DNA of 22,762 nt from CALRBF01 sp964646465 (GCA_964646465.1 CAZYEN010000028.1:1-22762); one strand, 5' to 3'; counted from the first letter of the stretch, positions 7,667-13,906 are shown. Numbers and translations are program-made. Notes: a model not told the origin generated them from the sequence alone.

Positions 7667-8026
7667 CTAATTATCATTATCTTTTTTCTCTTCCTCCTTC
7701 TCAACTATCTTCTTATTTCCTGAACTCAAAGCCCATAATCCAAGTAATATCAAGATTACTGGCCAAAAAGATCTTAGCACTTGTCTCATAGTTATAATAT
7801 CTAACTGAAGCAACCCAATCGTAACTCCAGAACCAATCAATATCATAGCCTCTACCAAAGCTTTGAACTGAGAAGCTAGTAGTCTCCAAACTCCAAAAGC
7901 AATCAAAATAATAGGTAACCACTGAGCAAAACTAGGAGTATCAATTACTCCAAAATTGTCCAATAACCACACAATCCCAATTCCAACTAATATAGATCCT
8001 AACAAAGATTTATTAGACATAGTCAT
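7667..8026 (-). CDS. LiaF/LiaI-like transmembrane-domain protein
   Basis: A 119-residue protein of the DUF5668/LiaF-TM type. Four short hydrophobic helices (about 7-23, 35-52, 58-74, 88-102) are arranged as two helical pairs with the typical GIGIVWLLDNFGVI and FWPVILILLGLWALSSG motifs, followed by a charged tail (EKEEEKKDNDN). Relatives are linked to envelope-stress sensing in Firmicutes; here there is no adjacent two-component system, so the role is unknown. The start is 8026, with Met3 (8020) as an alternative. It lies upstream of the heliorhodopsin on the same strand but 116 nt away, and each has its own promoter. Confidence 0.8.
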   Translation of the reverse strand: MTMSNKSLLGSILVGIGIVWLLDNFGVIDTPSFAQWLPIILIAFGVWRLLASQFKALVEAMILIGSGVTIGLLQLDIITMRQVLRSFWPVILILLGLWALSSGNKKIVEKEEEKKDNDN

Positions 8027-8050
8027 AAAAGTTAGTTAATAAGCAAATAT

Positions 8051-8079
8051 ATTATAATATAAATCAGTATTTAGTTCAA
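8051..8079 (-). promoter_or_regulatory. Promoter of the LiaF-like gene
   Basis: Minus strand: TTGAAC (8079-8074), a 17-bp spacer, then TATAAT (8056-8051), about 25 nt before the ATG. Confidence 0.65.
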
Positions 8080-8091
8080 ATTTAATTATAT

Positions 8092-8120
8092 TTGCCATAT
8101 AACACATATATTGATATAAT
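8092..8120 (+). promoter_or_regulatory. Promoter of tRNA-Ala
   Basis: TTGCCA (8092-8097), a 17-bp spacer, TATAAT (8115-8120), also with TG at -15/-14. The predicted start is only a few bases before the tRNA 5' end. Confidence 0.75.
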
Positions 8121-8129
8121 ACACACAAA

Positions 8130-8202
8130 GGGCCGTTGGCGCAGTTGGTAGCGCGCTTCCATGGCATGGAAGAGGTCGCTGGTTCGATCCCAGTACGGTC
8201 CA
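8130..8202 (+). tRNA. tRNA-Ala (anticodon GGC)
   Basis: A full 73-nt cloverleaf: acceptor GGGCCGT/ACGGTCC, D stem GCGC/GCGC, anticodon stem CTTCC/GGAAG around loop ATGGCAT (anticodon GGC at positions 34-36), five-base variable loop AGGTC, and T arm GCTGG-TTCGATC-CCAGT. The G3:U70 wobble, the main identity element for alanyl-tRNA synthetase, is present. The discriminator is A, and CCA is not encoded (the genomic continuation is CAA), so the end must be added by a nucleotidyltransferase. Confidence 0.96.
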
Positions 8203-8222
8203 CAAACCCTCTTTATATTTTT

Positions 8223-8891
8223 ATGTATACAAAACCACAAAAAACAATTTATTTCTTTCGCCACGCTCAGAGCGATGGTAATATTCGTCACATTCAAGCT
8301 ACAGATGAAGACATACATCCAGAAGAGCAATACATCACAGATTTAGGTAAACAACAGTCTGAGAAATTAGCGGATAGATTAGGCAATCTTAACTTAGAAG
8401 TCCTGATTTCTAGCACTTTAACTAGAGCGAAAGAGACTACAGAAATTATCAACCAAAAACAGGATTATAAAACAGAATACTCAGATTTATTCATAGAACG
8501 CCAAAAACCAAGTTCAATAATAGGGAAATTAAGAAATGATGAAATTGTACTATCTATCGAAAAAGCTTGGAAACATAGCCTTTTTACCTCTAATCAACAA
8601 GTAGAAGACGGGGATTGTTATGATAGTTTAGTAAAGAGAGCTCAAGACTGCCTAGAATTTTTAAAAAACAGGTCAGAGAGTGTTATAGGAGTAGTTACTC
8701 ATGGGTTTTTTCTCAACACTATAGTCAATCAAGCAATTCTAGGAGAAACACTTACCCCAGAAATTTATAACAGAGTGCAAGAACAACATTGGCTAGATAA
8801 TGCTGGTATTACAGCTTTACAATATCATCCCGACTACCCCTATACGGGCTGGAAAATCTGGATTTATAATGATCACTCCCATCTTTTATAG
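8223..8891 (+). CDS. Histidine phosphatase family protein (phosphoglycerate mutase-like)
   Basis: A 222-residue protein of the histidine phosphatase superfamily. It carries an RHAQS variant of the RHG motif with phospho-acceptor H14 (13-17), SSTLTRAKETTEI with R68, and the second-half VVTHGFF with H160. It lacks the NLFSGW and RLNERHYG motifs of true mutases, so it is more likely a phosphatase of unknown substrate than a second GpmA. The open frame extends upstream to 8136, but those codons lie inside the tRNA; the first start after it is ATG 8223, 20 nt beyond the tRNA, which suggests co-transcription with it. No Shine-Dalgarno sequence is seen. Confidence 0.85.
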   Translation: MYTKPQKTIYFFRHAQSDGNIRHIQATDEDIHPEEQYITDLGKQQSEKLADRLGNLNLEVLISSTLTRAKETTEIINQKQDYKTEYSDLFIERQKPSSIIGKLRNDEIVLSIEKAWKHSLFTSNQQVEDGDCYDSLVKRAQDCLEFLKNRSESVIGVVTHGFFLNTIVNQAILGETLTPEIYNRVQEQHWLDNAGITALQYHPDYPYTGWKIWIYNDHSHLL

Positions 8892-8918
8892 GAGAGGTAC
8901 ATTGTATTCGTCTATCTT

Positions 8919-8927
8919 TGATATAAT
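8919..8927 (+). promoter_or_regulatory. Extended -10 promoter pointing into the GC-rich repeat
   Basis: TGATATAAT (TATAAT at 8922-8927). Transcription would start around 8934 and run straight through the hairpin-rich repeat at 8938-9083 with no gene in between. Confidence 0.4.
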
Positions 8928-8937
8928 TATATTTTTA

Positions 8938-9083
8938 ATCCACCCTCCCCCTACGGGTACTCCCTCCAAAGGGAGACAAAGTAAGAATTGTCCTCCTCCA
9001 AAGGAGGTGGCACGAAGTGCCGGGGGTGGACGTACTAAAATTACCCTCTTGAGGTGTGGACAGCTTTGCTGGACGGGGTGGAT
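8938..9083. repeat. GC-rich palindromic repeat with inverted ends (REP/MITE-like)
   Basis: A 146-bp non-coding element that stands out from the AT-rich surroundings. It begins ATCCACCC (8938-8945) and ends GGGTGGAT (9076-9083), a perfect 8-bp terminal inverted repeat. Inside are several palindromes: TCCCT/AGGGA around 8961-8973, CCTCC-TCCAAA-GGAGG near 8995-9007, GGCAC-GAA-GTGCC near 9009-9021, and GGACAGC-TTT-GCTGGAC near 9057-9074. The CCTCCAAAGG core occurs twice here and again at 14644-14653. Related copies occur at 21546-21597 and, inverted, at 22682-22762. No open frame inside looks real. No certain target-site duplication can be seen. Confidence 0.7.
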
Positions 9084-9091
9084 AAGATAAA

Positions 9092-9149
9092 ATTCATAAC
9101 TCACAATTTATAATTCATAATTTTTTAAATCTATGCTATAATAAAAATA
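9092..9149 (+). promoter_or_regulatory. Promoter cassette upstream of the cyclophilin gene (copy 1)
   Basis: A tract of ATTCATAACTCAC-type short repeats ends in an extended -10 promoter: TG at 9134-9135 and TATAAT at 9137-9142, 40 nt before the ATG at 9182. Its 22 bp at 9128-9149 are identical to 21802-21823, and in both places the cassette follows a GC-rich repeat. Confidence 0.65.
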
Positions 9150-9181
9150 CAAAATATAAGAATCAATAATATTACATAGAT

Positions 9182-9829
9182 ATGAAAAAACTAGGATATT
9201 TTGCACTAGGAATTTCATTCCTAATCGTAGGAGTGAGCCTATACATCAACAAAGACTTTAGCAATAAAGGAAATGAAGCAATAAAGGCAAGTCTAGAGAC
9301 TACTCAACAAATTACTAAATTAAATGAAGACATTATGAAAGAACGATCAATTATTGAATTCAATACCACCAAAGGAAATATTACTATAGAATTATTCAGT
9401 GACCTCTCACCTAATACAGCTAGCAAAATTATCAAATATACCAAAGAAGGAGTATATGATAAAACCCTATTCCATAGAGTCATCAAAGACTTTATGATAC
9501 AAGGAGGAGACCCTAATACCAAAGACCCAAGTAAAGCAGCTTTATATGGAACTGGAGATGCAGGAGAGAAATTTGATGATGAAATCAATGACGAACCTCT
9601 CGTAAAGGGAAGCTTTGCTATGGCGAATTCAGGACCAGACACCAATGGATCACAATTCTTCATCGTTACCGCCGACTCCACCCCTTGGCTAGATGGAGCT
9701 CATACTAATGTAGGTAAAGTAATCGGAGGACTAGATATCGCAGAATCAATCTCCACCGTCCAAACCGGGGCACAAGACAGACCAGCCGAAGATGTCAAAA
9801 TTATCTCCGCTAAAGTGGTAAAGGAGTAA
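9182..9829 (+). CDS. Membrane-anchored or exported cyclophilin-type peptidyl-prolyl isomerase
   Basis: Catalyses cis-trans isomerisation of proline peptide bonds, here probably on the outer face of the membrane. Residues 5-22 are a single hydrophobic segment (signal anchor), then a polar linker, then the cyclophilin domain from about 56 to 215. Active-site residues are all visible: FHRV with R99, FMIQGGDP with F104 and Q107, GSFAMANSGPDTNGSQFFI with Q158/F159, and W169 and H174 in TPWLDGAHT. The total of 215 residues suits an anchored single-domain enzyme. It likely assists folding of exported proteins. A promoter lies 40 nt upstream, and a membrane-protein gene follows after 17 nt. Confidence 0.94.
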   Translation: MKKLGYFALGISFLIVGVSLYINKDFSNKGNEAIKASLETTQQITKLNEDIMKERSIIEFNTTKGNITIELFSDLSPNTASKIIKYTKEGVYDKTLFHRVIKDFMIQGGDPNTKDPSKAALYGTGDAGEKFDDEINDEPLVKGSFAMANSGPDTNGSQFFIVTADSTPWLDGAHTNVGKVIGGLDIAESISTVQTGAQDRPAEDVKIISAKVVKE

Positions 9830-9846
9830 AACAACTATATAAAAAT

Positions 9847-10440
9847 ATGGATAATACATTAAACAAGAGTAAGGGAATGAATAGATCAATATTACTTTTA
9901 ATTTTATTTATATATAACATAGTTATATACTTAGGATCTTTTTTTCTTGTAGGACTTTTCGCAGCTTCTATCTGGGTTCATATGCTTCCATGGACATTGA
10001 TAATATTACTATCTATTTCAATTGTACATATTATTATTGATAATGATATTGAAAGAGTATCAATAAAGCCTAATACTTATCTAATTTTATTATCACTAGG
10101 AATACAAATATTAGCATTTATATTGCTTGTATTTACTCCAACTACTACATTTTTTAGTTATCATTTTATTATGTTGATATCTTTAATACCAGGTGGGCTA
10201 GCTTATTATGTCGGTTACAGGAGTAGAACAATAATTGATAATACTGAAGCTAGAAAAAATTATATACCATATATTTTACCATTAATAATACTAGCCATTG
10301 TTTCAATAATAGCTGTAGCTTGGTATTTTTATAGTGGTTGGATTAATAGTCCGGCAGATATACCTCAAGAGTATAATGAAAATAATGTAACACCACCAGA
10401 ATATCAAGATTCTACACCTCCCCTTGACACAAATTTCTAA
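9847..10440 (+). CDS. Five-helix membrane protein with Pro-rich tail, function unknown
   Basis: Unrecognised 197-residue protein. Hydrophobic helices lie at about 13-40, 43-66, 77-98, 104-124 and 141-163; residues 164-197 form a hydrophilic tail rich in Pro, Asp and Glu (PADIPQEY, TPPEYQDSTPPLD). Short charged loops (DNDIER, RSRTIIDNTEARK) separate the helices. It is 17 nt after the cyclophilin gene and ends just before a terminator, so the two probably form an operon. The leader carries AACTAT (9833-9838) 8 nt before the ATG and no Shine-Dalgarno sequence. Confidence 0.75.
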   Translation: MDNTLNKSKGMNRSILLLILFIYNIVIYLGSFFLVGLFAASIWVHMLPWTLIILLSISIVHIIIDNDIERVSIKPNTYLILLSLGIQILAFILLVFTPTTTFFSYHFIMLISLIPGGLAYYVGYRSRTIIDNTEARKNYIPYILPLIILAIVSIIAVAWYFYSGWINSPADIPQEYNENNVTPPEYQDSTPPLDTNF

Positions 10441-10482
10441 AATCGGTATACTATTCAAGCTCTTTTATAAATTTTTACAAAG

Positions 10483-10506
10483 ACTCCCCTCGAGGGAGTT
10501 TTTGTT
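10483..10506 (+). terminator. Intrinsic terminator after the cyclophilin operon
   Basis: ACTCCC (10483-10488), loop CTCGA, GGGAGT (10494-10499), followed by TTTTTGTTTT. Confidence 0.85.
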
Positions 10507-10517
10507 TTGTGCAAATA

Positions 10518-10526
10518 TGATATAAT
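10518..10526 (+). promoter_or_regulatory. Extended -10 promoter of the small membrane protein/hydrolase pair
   Basis: TGATATAAT (TATAAT at 10521-10526), 30 nt before the ATG at 10557. Confidence 0.6.
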
Positions 10527-10556
10527 ATAAATGTTAAGTGAAATAAGTTATTTATT

Positions 10557-10763
10557 ATGGAAATTAGAATTTTAGGAGGTAATAATAATAAAAATTTAAA
10601 GTCTAAACCACAATTGCTTATTTGGGGAGGATTTGGATTATTTATATTTTCATTCATTGCTAATTTTGCATCCCAGATTATATTCCCAATTTTGATGGGA
10701 GTAGGAGTAGTGATTGGGATTGTAGGTTGTCTAAAACTAATTATTAGCTATTTTCAAAAATAA
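10557..10763 (+). CDS. Small two-helix membrane protein, function unknown
   Basis: A 68-residue protein: a polar N-terminus (MEIRILGGNNNKNLKSKPQ), then two hydrophobic helices (about 20-38 and 42-64) with glycines at the turn, ending YFQK. No family is recognised. It counts as a gene because an extended -10 promoter lies 30 nt upstream and because the alpha/beta hydrolase begins one base after its stop, implying coupled translation. It may be a membrane partner of the hydrolase, but nothing in the sequence proves this. Confidence 0.65.
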   Translation: MEIRILGGNNNKNLKSKPQLLIWGGFGLFIFSFIANFASQIIFPILMGVGVVIGIVGCLKLIISYFQK

Positions 10764-10764
10764 T

Positions 10765-11316
10765 ATGTTTTTTACTATTATAGATATCCCAGGATACAAC
10801 CATAATAGTGAAAGTATGTGGCATCCAGACTTTAGACAATATATTATAGAGTCAGGCAATGAGGTCACAACTCTTAATTTACCGGGAGGTAAATATCCAG
10901 TATTTACAGAATGGTATCCGATTATAGAACAGGCAGTAGCAGAAGCTAAAAATCCAGTAATTTTAGTAGGGCATAGCTTGGGTACTAGAGCGGTTTTATT
11001 ATTCCTAGAGCAAACACAATATTCAGTACATGAGGTTGTTCTGATTGCTCCTTTTGATAACTCCCTTAGCAATTCTAGCTTTAGAAACGGGAACTACGCT
11101 AATTTTTTTGAGCATTTAGTAGACATAAGTAAAGTAAAATCTAAGATCAAAGTTAATATTAAAGTTATAGGCTCTGAAGATGATGCTAATATTCCTTATA
11201 TACAAGCCCAAAATATAGCAACAGATTTATCAGCAGAGTTAATCAGTATACCTGATAGTTCTCATTTTTTAGATATAAAGTGGGCAAATCTTTTAAGTAA
11301 AATTATATTAAATTAA
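10765..11316 (+). CDS. Small alpha/beta hydrolase of the RBBP9/YdeN type
   Basis: A 183-residue serine hydrolase. An N-terminal IIDIPGYNHNSESMWHPDF (5-23) is typical of the RBBP9/YdeN family, whose members start with a G-x-x-G/N-x-x-x-x-x-W/H motif. The nucleophile elbow is VGHSLGTRAVL with S71, the acid is D139 or D140 in GSEDDANIP, and the base is H167 in PDSSHFLD. The catalytic triad is therefore complete and in the right order. The natural substrate is unknown for this family. No signal peptide, so cytoplasmic. It is coupled to the small membrane protein upstream and precedes the G/C-richer secreted-protein island. Confidence 0.85.
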   Translation: MFFTIIDIPGYNHNSESMWHPDFRQYIIESGNEVTTLNLPGGKYPVFTEWYPIIEQAVAEAKNPVILVGHSLGTRAVLLFLEQTQYSVHEVVLIAPFDNSLSNSSFRNGNYANFFEHLVDISKVKSKIKVNIKVIGSEDDANIPYIQAQNIATDLSAELISIPDSSHFLDIKWANLLSKIILN

Positions 11317-11319
11317 ACA

Positions 11320-11356
11320 ACTATAACTTTTGTTAGCTATTGACAAAAGTTATAGT
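11320..11356 (+). promoter_or_regulatory. Palindromic operator of secreted gene A
   Basis: A perfect 14-bp inverted repeat, ACTATAACTTTTGT (11320-11333) and ACAAAAGTTATAGT (11343-11356), with a 9-base centre. The -35 hexamer TTGACA (11340-11345) lies across the centre and right arm. The same 12-bp core arms and 9-base spacing recur at 12943-13001. Half-site centres are about 21-23 bp apart, two helical turns, as expected for a dimeric repressor. There is no T-run after it, so it is not a terminator. Confidence 0.75.
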
Positions 11357-11368
11357 GTATGTTATATT
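11340..11368 (+). promoter_or_regulatory. Sigma70-type promoter of secreted gene A
   Basis: TTGACA (11340-11345), a 17-bp spacer, TATATT (11363-11368). The transcript start is predicted near 11375, giving a leader of about 230 nt to the ATG at 11605. Confidence 0.7.
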
Positions 11369-11374
11369 CAGTCT

Positions 11375-11604
11375 GTAGCATAGATTAGAAATATTTATTT
11401 TCTATCATGTATGTGCCTTAACAATTAAATCTTTGCTAATATAATCTCTTGGACAAAATTAGCATTCTTTGGTGCCTTTGAGTATACTATATGAAGTATG
11501 TTGAAAGGCGCCAAAGAGTGTCTCCTTAGTAGATATTCCCTAGGGAGTATTTGCTAAAAGATGTCTTATGGCGTCTCGTCCAATATTTTTCTGGAGAATT
11601 TCTA
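11375..11604 (+). promoter_or_regulatory. Long structured 5' leader of gene A
   Basis: About 230 nt without a gene, holding three hairpins in series. One: GCTAAT (11435-11440) with ATTAGC (11458-11463). Two: TCTTTGGTGCCTTT (11466-11479) with AAAGGCGCCAAAGA (11504-11517), 14 pairs including one G:U, with a possible inner ATAC/GTAT extension. Three: a 15-pair stem from 11526-11540 to 11543-11557, with G:U pairs and CCCTAGGG at its tip. The wobble pairs suggest selection on RNA rather than DNA structure. GGAGA (11593-11597) then serves as a normal Shine-Dalgarno site. This could be a riboswitch-like or protein-binding leader; no known class is recognised. Confidence 0.55.
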
Positions 11605-11991
11605 ATGTCCATGATTCGATTACTGATTACCCTGGCTACCACCTCCATCTCCATCTTTGGGATAGGAGTTCCCTCCCAGGCTCAAGTTGCCAGCTCCCAT
11701 GTTAAAGTGGGAACATGGAATAACTTTAATTCCAATGGCTATGTTCATGGGAATGGTCAAGTTTTTTCAATGGAAAGTGGTGGCATTGAGTTTATAGGTG
11801 GAGGTAGCTCTGCCGTCAAACCTTGTCACACATGTGGCAATTCTGCATCCAATGCAGAGTTCGGTTTAAAAGGAGGATATAACTTCCAGCGAGGTGCTGA
11901 GCTACTTGGCACAGGATCATTTTCATTAAATGAGTCTAGACATCTTGGTGGGGAGTCTAGTTGGACACAATTTAAATGGGGGAATAACTAG
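11605..11991 (+). CDS. Secreted protein A, unknown (CxxC, Gly-rich)
   Basis: Unrecognised 128-residue exported protein. The start is placed at 11605, 7 nt after GGAGA, not at the upstream TTG at 11551, which lies inside a leader hairpin. MSMIRLLITLATTSISIFGIG is a signal-peptide core with likely cleavage near PSQAQ (24-27). The mature part is rich in Gly, Ser and Asn with alternating polar and hydrophobic residues (GQVFSMESGGIEFIGGG, GAELLGTGSFSLNES), suggesting beta structure, and contains one CxxC pair (C74-HT-C77) that could bind metal or form a disulfide. Codons use far more C and G in third position than the neighbours. It is followed by a strong terminator. An extracellular role is likely; the function is unknown. 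Confidence 0.7.
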   Translation: MSMIRLLITLATTSISIFGIGVPSQAQVASSHVKVGTWNNFNSNGYVHGNGQVFSMESGGIEFIGGGSSAVKPCHTCGNSASNAEFGLKGGYNFQRGAELLGTGSFSLNESRHLGGESSWTQFKWGNN

Positions 11992-12016
11992 ATTAATATA
12001 GTTTAGTTACAAACTT

Positions 12017-12048
12017 AGGAGGAGAGAACCTCTCTCCTCCTATTTTTT
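12017..12048 (+). terminator. Intrinsic terminator after gene A
   Basis: AGGAGGAGAGA (12017-12027), loop ACC, TCTCTCCTCCT (12031-12041), an 11-bp perfect stem, followed by ATTTTTT. Confidence 0.85.
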
Positions 12049-12053
12049 GAGAT

Positions 12054-12088
12054 TATGGGTCTCAAACTTTTTAGTTTTGAGTATCCAT
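12054..12088 (+). promoter_or_regulatory. Hairpin in the leader of gene B
   Basis: ATGGGTCTCAAAC near 12054-12066 pairs with GTTTTGAGTATCCAT near 12074-12088 with small bulges. It lies between the gene A terminator and the gene B start. I see no convincing promoter here, so B may depend on read-through past the terminator. Confidence 0.4.
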
Positions 12089-12118
12089 ATATTTTTAGCC
12101 AATCATGTAAATTACTCC

Positions 12119-12865
12119 ATGAAAACTCTTCCTGCATCTTTCATTGCCACCATTGCAGCTACTAATATATGGTTACCGATTTATGCCAGTGAGGGCTACA
12201 ATGATAATATAGGTGTTGGAGTTACAACCAATACTTATAACCTTTTACAGTCAGGAGGTGGAGGTTATAGTCGAGGACCAGTAGCTCCAGCATACAGCCC
12301 TTCAGCTGGAGGTAATTCTCTAGGGCATCCTGGAGAATCAAGGTTGCGATTGCAAACACAACAGCTTTGTGGGATTTATGATTCCATAGGAAAGTTGAAA
12401 GATGTGATGGTCCTTAACTCTTCTGTTGAAGTTGCTGAGGCATCTGAGGTTCGGCAACGAGGAATAAGTGGAGGTCTGTCTCTATTGAATGTGGGTGTAT
12501 CTCTAGGACATCAATCCATAGATGTTATTCCTAGTAAGCCTCACTCCAATTTCCAACAGTACATATTGGAAGCAGAAGCAGCTCAGATTATTTCCTGTGA
12601 GTCCTTACAAAATCACGGCCTCCGACAGGAGCGAGTTGAAGACTCGATACGAACTCTCAATTTTCTTCGTCGTGGTAGACTTCAAGGTATGGAATCTTCT
12701 GAATCTGCTCAGGGTGAATATGAGAGAGCTCGCCGTAAGGCAGGTCTACATCATCCTCATCAACAACCAGCAGCAAAGGCTGCCAGACAAGGAGATTATG
12801 AAGGAGCTACTAAACTTCTTCATAAACCTACCACCCCATCTCCGCCAATTCGCGGTCTCTGGTGA
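12119..12865 (+). CDS. Secreted protein B, unknown
   Basis: Unrecognised 248-residue protein. The start is ATG 12119 (MKTLPASFIATIAATNIWLPIYASEGY), which gives a signal peptide with likely cleavage after IYAS (about residue 24); the in-frame ATG at 12047 would bury it. After a Gly/Pro/Ser-rich stretch (45-70) comes a more ordered region (80-185) with two cysteines (C84, C160), including LCGIYDSIGKLKDVMVLNSSVEVAEASEVRQRG and a predicted helix NFQQYILEAEAAQIISCESL. The C-terminal third is charged, helical and His/Gln/Ala-rich, ending PTTPSPPIRGLW. Codon use is like A and C and unlike the neighbours. It lies between two strong terminators. Probably secreted; no family recognised. Confidence 0.65.
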   Translation: MKTLPASFIATIAATNIWLPIYASEGYNDNIGVGVTTNTYNLLQSGGGGYSRGPVAPAYSPSAGGNSLGHPGESRLRLQTQQLCGIYDSIGKLKDVMVLNSSVEVAEASEVRQRGISGGLSLLNVGVSLGHQSIDVIPSKPHSNFQQYILEAEAAQIISCESLQNHGLRQERVEDSIRTLNFLRRGRLQGMESSESAQGEYERARRKAGLHHPHQQPAAKAARQGDYEGATKLLHKPTTPSPPIRGLW

Positions 12866-12888
12866 TACTATTTATAAATCACTATACT

Positions 12889-12916
12889 CCCCCAACTTTT
12901 TTTGGGGGAATTTTTT
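12889..12916 (+). terminator. Intrinsic terminator after gene B
   Basis: CCCCCAA (12889-12895), loop CTTTTT, TTGGGGG (12902-12908), then AATTTTTT. Confidence 0.85.
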
Positions 12917-12942
12917 AGAGTAAGTTTTAAAAGATATTAAAA

Positions 12943-13001
12943 TTATACCATATTATATAACTTTTGTTCATAATTGACAAAAGTTATATAATATGGTATA
13001 A
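12943..13001 (+). promoter_or_regulatory. Perfect 25-bp palindromic operator of secreted gene C
   Basis: The left arm (12943-12967) and right arm (12977-13001) are exact reverse complements over 25 bp with a 9-base centre. The inner part, ATAACTTTTGT/ACAAAAGTTAT, is the same as at gene A, with the same spacing. It covers both the -35 (TTGACA, 12974-12979) and almost all of the -10 (TATAAG, 12997-13002), so binding would block the promoter completely. No T-run follows that would make it a terminator, and gene B already has one. Confidence 0.8.
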
Positions 13002-13002
13002 G
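12974..13002 (+). promoter_or_regulatory. Promoter of secreted gene C
   Basis: TTGACA (12974-12979), a 17-bp spacer, TATAAG (12997-13002), preceded by TGG, so it is also an extended -10. The leader of about 45 nt holds a GGCAG/CTGCC hairpin (13011-13015 with 13024-13028). Confidence 0.7.
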
Positions 13003-13053
13003 ATATTCTAGGCAGTATGTCGGCTGCCACCATTTAGTCTTAGTAGTTTCTAT

Positions 13054-13812
13054 ATGAGGAATAAACTTGTAGTAGGACTATTTACAGCAACAATCCTATT
13101 ATTTGCATCCCCTGGGGCTGCTGAGGAACAGACTTCATATAGTCGTTTCAGTTTCAGTGAAAAGGCTGAAGATATCAGAAAAATGGTTCAACGCTCTCAA
13201 GAGCGTCAGGGTATTGTTCTGTCAACTACAGATGAAAAGCCCACTAGAATTTTAGATAAGGTATCAGCCAACACCCCTGCGCCGGCTACTACCCCAGACC
13301 CAGTTACAAAATCTGCCCATGACAAAACTACCTCTACATCTGGTATAAGAGTAGAGTCAATCAAAGTTCATTCTCACACTAAGGTCAACACTCCTACTCC
13401 TTCCAGAACACTCAATTTAGTTCGTCCGGCCACTACCTCTGCTTCTACAAACAGTCCATCATCACACCCAAATACAGTCACATTTGCTGAACCACATCCA
13501 CAAAATATACACCAACCCAAGGTTGTCCCCCAGCTGTCTCAGCAAGTTTCTGTAAGACATGCCAGCATGCATCGTAATCAGCGAGAATCAGCAGATCCAG
13601 AGCCTAGTAGGCAGGAGCAAATTTCCAATAAATCTTTTATGCTATTCGTAGCAGACCTGGCTTGGGAAAGAGTGGACAATAAGTCAGATTATGGTCTTGG
13701 AGCGAGGTTAGAAAGAGGAACAATTACTCCCTTGGCTGCACTCAGAGTTTATGCCCCAAATCGTATATCAGAAGCTCTAGCCATCTTAGCTGGAGAAAAA
13801 GAATACACTTAA
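13054..13812 (+). CDS. Secreted protein C, unknown, with Pro/Thr/Ser linker
   Basis: Unrecognised 252-residue protein. MRNKLVVGLFTATILLFASPGAAEE is a clear signal peptide with cleavage after GAA (about 23). Residues 30-70 include a charged helix (EKAEDIRKMVQRSQERQG). Residues about 72-185 form a low-complexity linker rich in Pro, Thr, Ser and His (TPAPATTPDPV, TPTPSRT, SSHPN), typical of spacers between surface-exposed domains. Residues 191-252 form a compact C-terminal segment (FMLFVADLAWERVDNK...LRVYAPNRISEALAILAG) that looks like a folded domain. No cysteines are seen. Codon use is G/C-richer than the neighbours. It has its own palindrome-controlled promoter and a terminator, so it is monocistronic. 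Confidence 0.7.
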   Translation: MRNKLVVGLFTATILLFASPGAAEEQTSYSRFSFSEKAEDIRKMVQRSQERQGIVLSTTDEKPTRILDKVSANTPAPATTPDPVTKSAHDKTTSTSGIRVESIKVHSHTKVNTPTPSRTLNLVRPATTSASTNSPSSHPNTVTFAEPHPQNIHQPKVVPQLSQQVSVRHASMHRNQRESADPEPSRQEQISNKSFMLFVADLAWERVDNKSDYGLGARLERGTITPLAALRVYAPNRISEALAILAGEKEYT

Positions 13813-13906
13813 AAAGGAGAAGAAAACTACTACAACTAAATTAATCACATTCCCTTTATTGGGATACATATTAAGAACTGAATATTTATAGTAAACCCTC
13901 ATTAAG

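Noticed and set aside
8136..8222. Upstream extension of the histidine phosphatase reading frame
   Set aside because: These codons overlap the tRNA-Ala gene, and the extra residues do not fit the family; the ATG at 8223 gives a normal N-terminus.
8938..9083. CRISPR array
   Set aside because: The repeats here are unequal palindromes with no regular spacer length, and no cas genes are present anywhere in the window.
8800..9104. Short open frames on both strands in the GC-rich repeat
   Set aside because: They are by-products of stop-poor GC-rich palindromes; their translations are low-complexity Pro/Gly stretches.
12119..12865. UGA read as glycine (code 25)
   Set aside because: Reading through the TGA at the end of the DUF2207 gene would spoil its typical ...GGGGGSW end, and gene B ends at TGA shortly before a strong terminator.
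12522..12923. Alternative 133-residue reading frame overlapping gene B
   Set aside because: It runs through gene B's terminator, has no start context or signal peptide, and B's own frame carries a coherent signal peptide and composition.
11320..13001. Palindromes at 11320 and 12943 as transcription terminators
   Set aside because: Neither is followed by a T-run, both contain TTGACA with correctly spaced -10 boxes, and their core is conserved beyond what a terminator needs.
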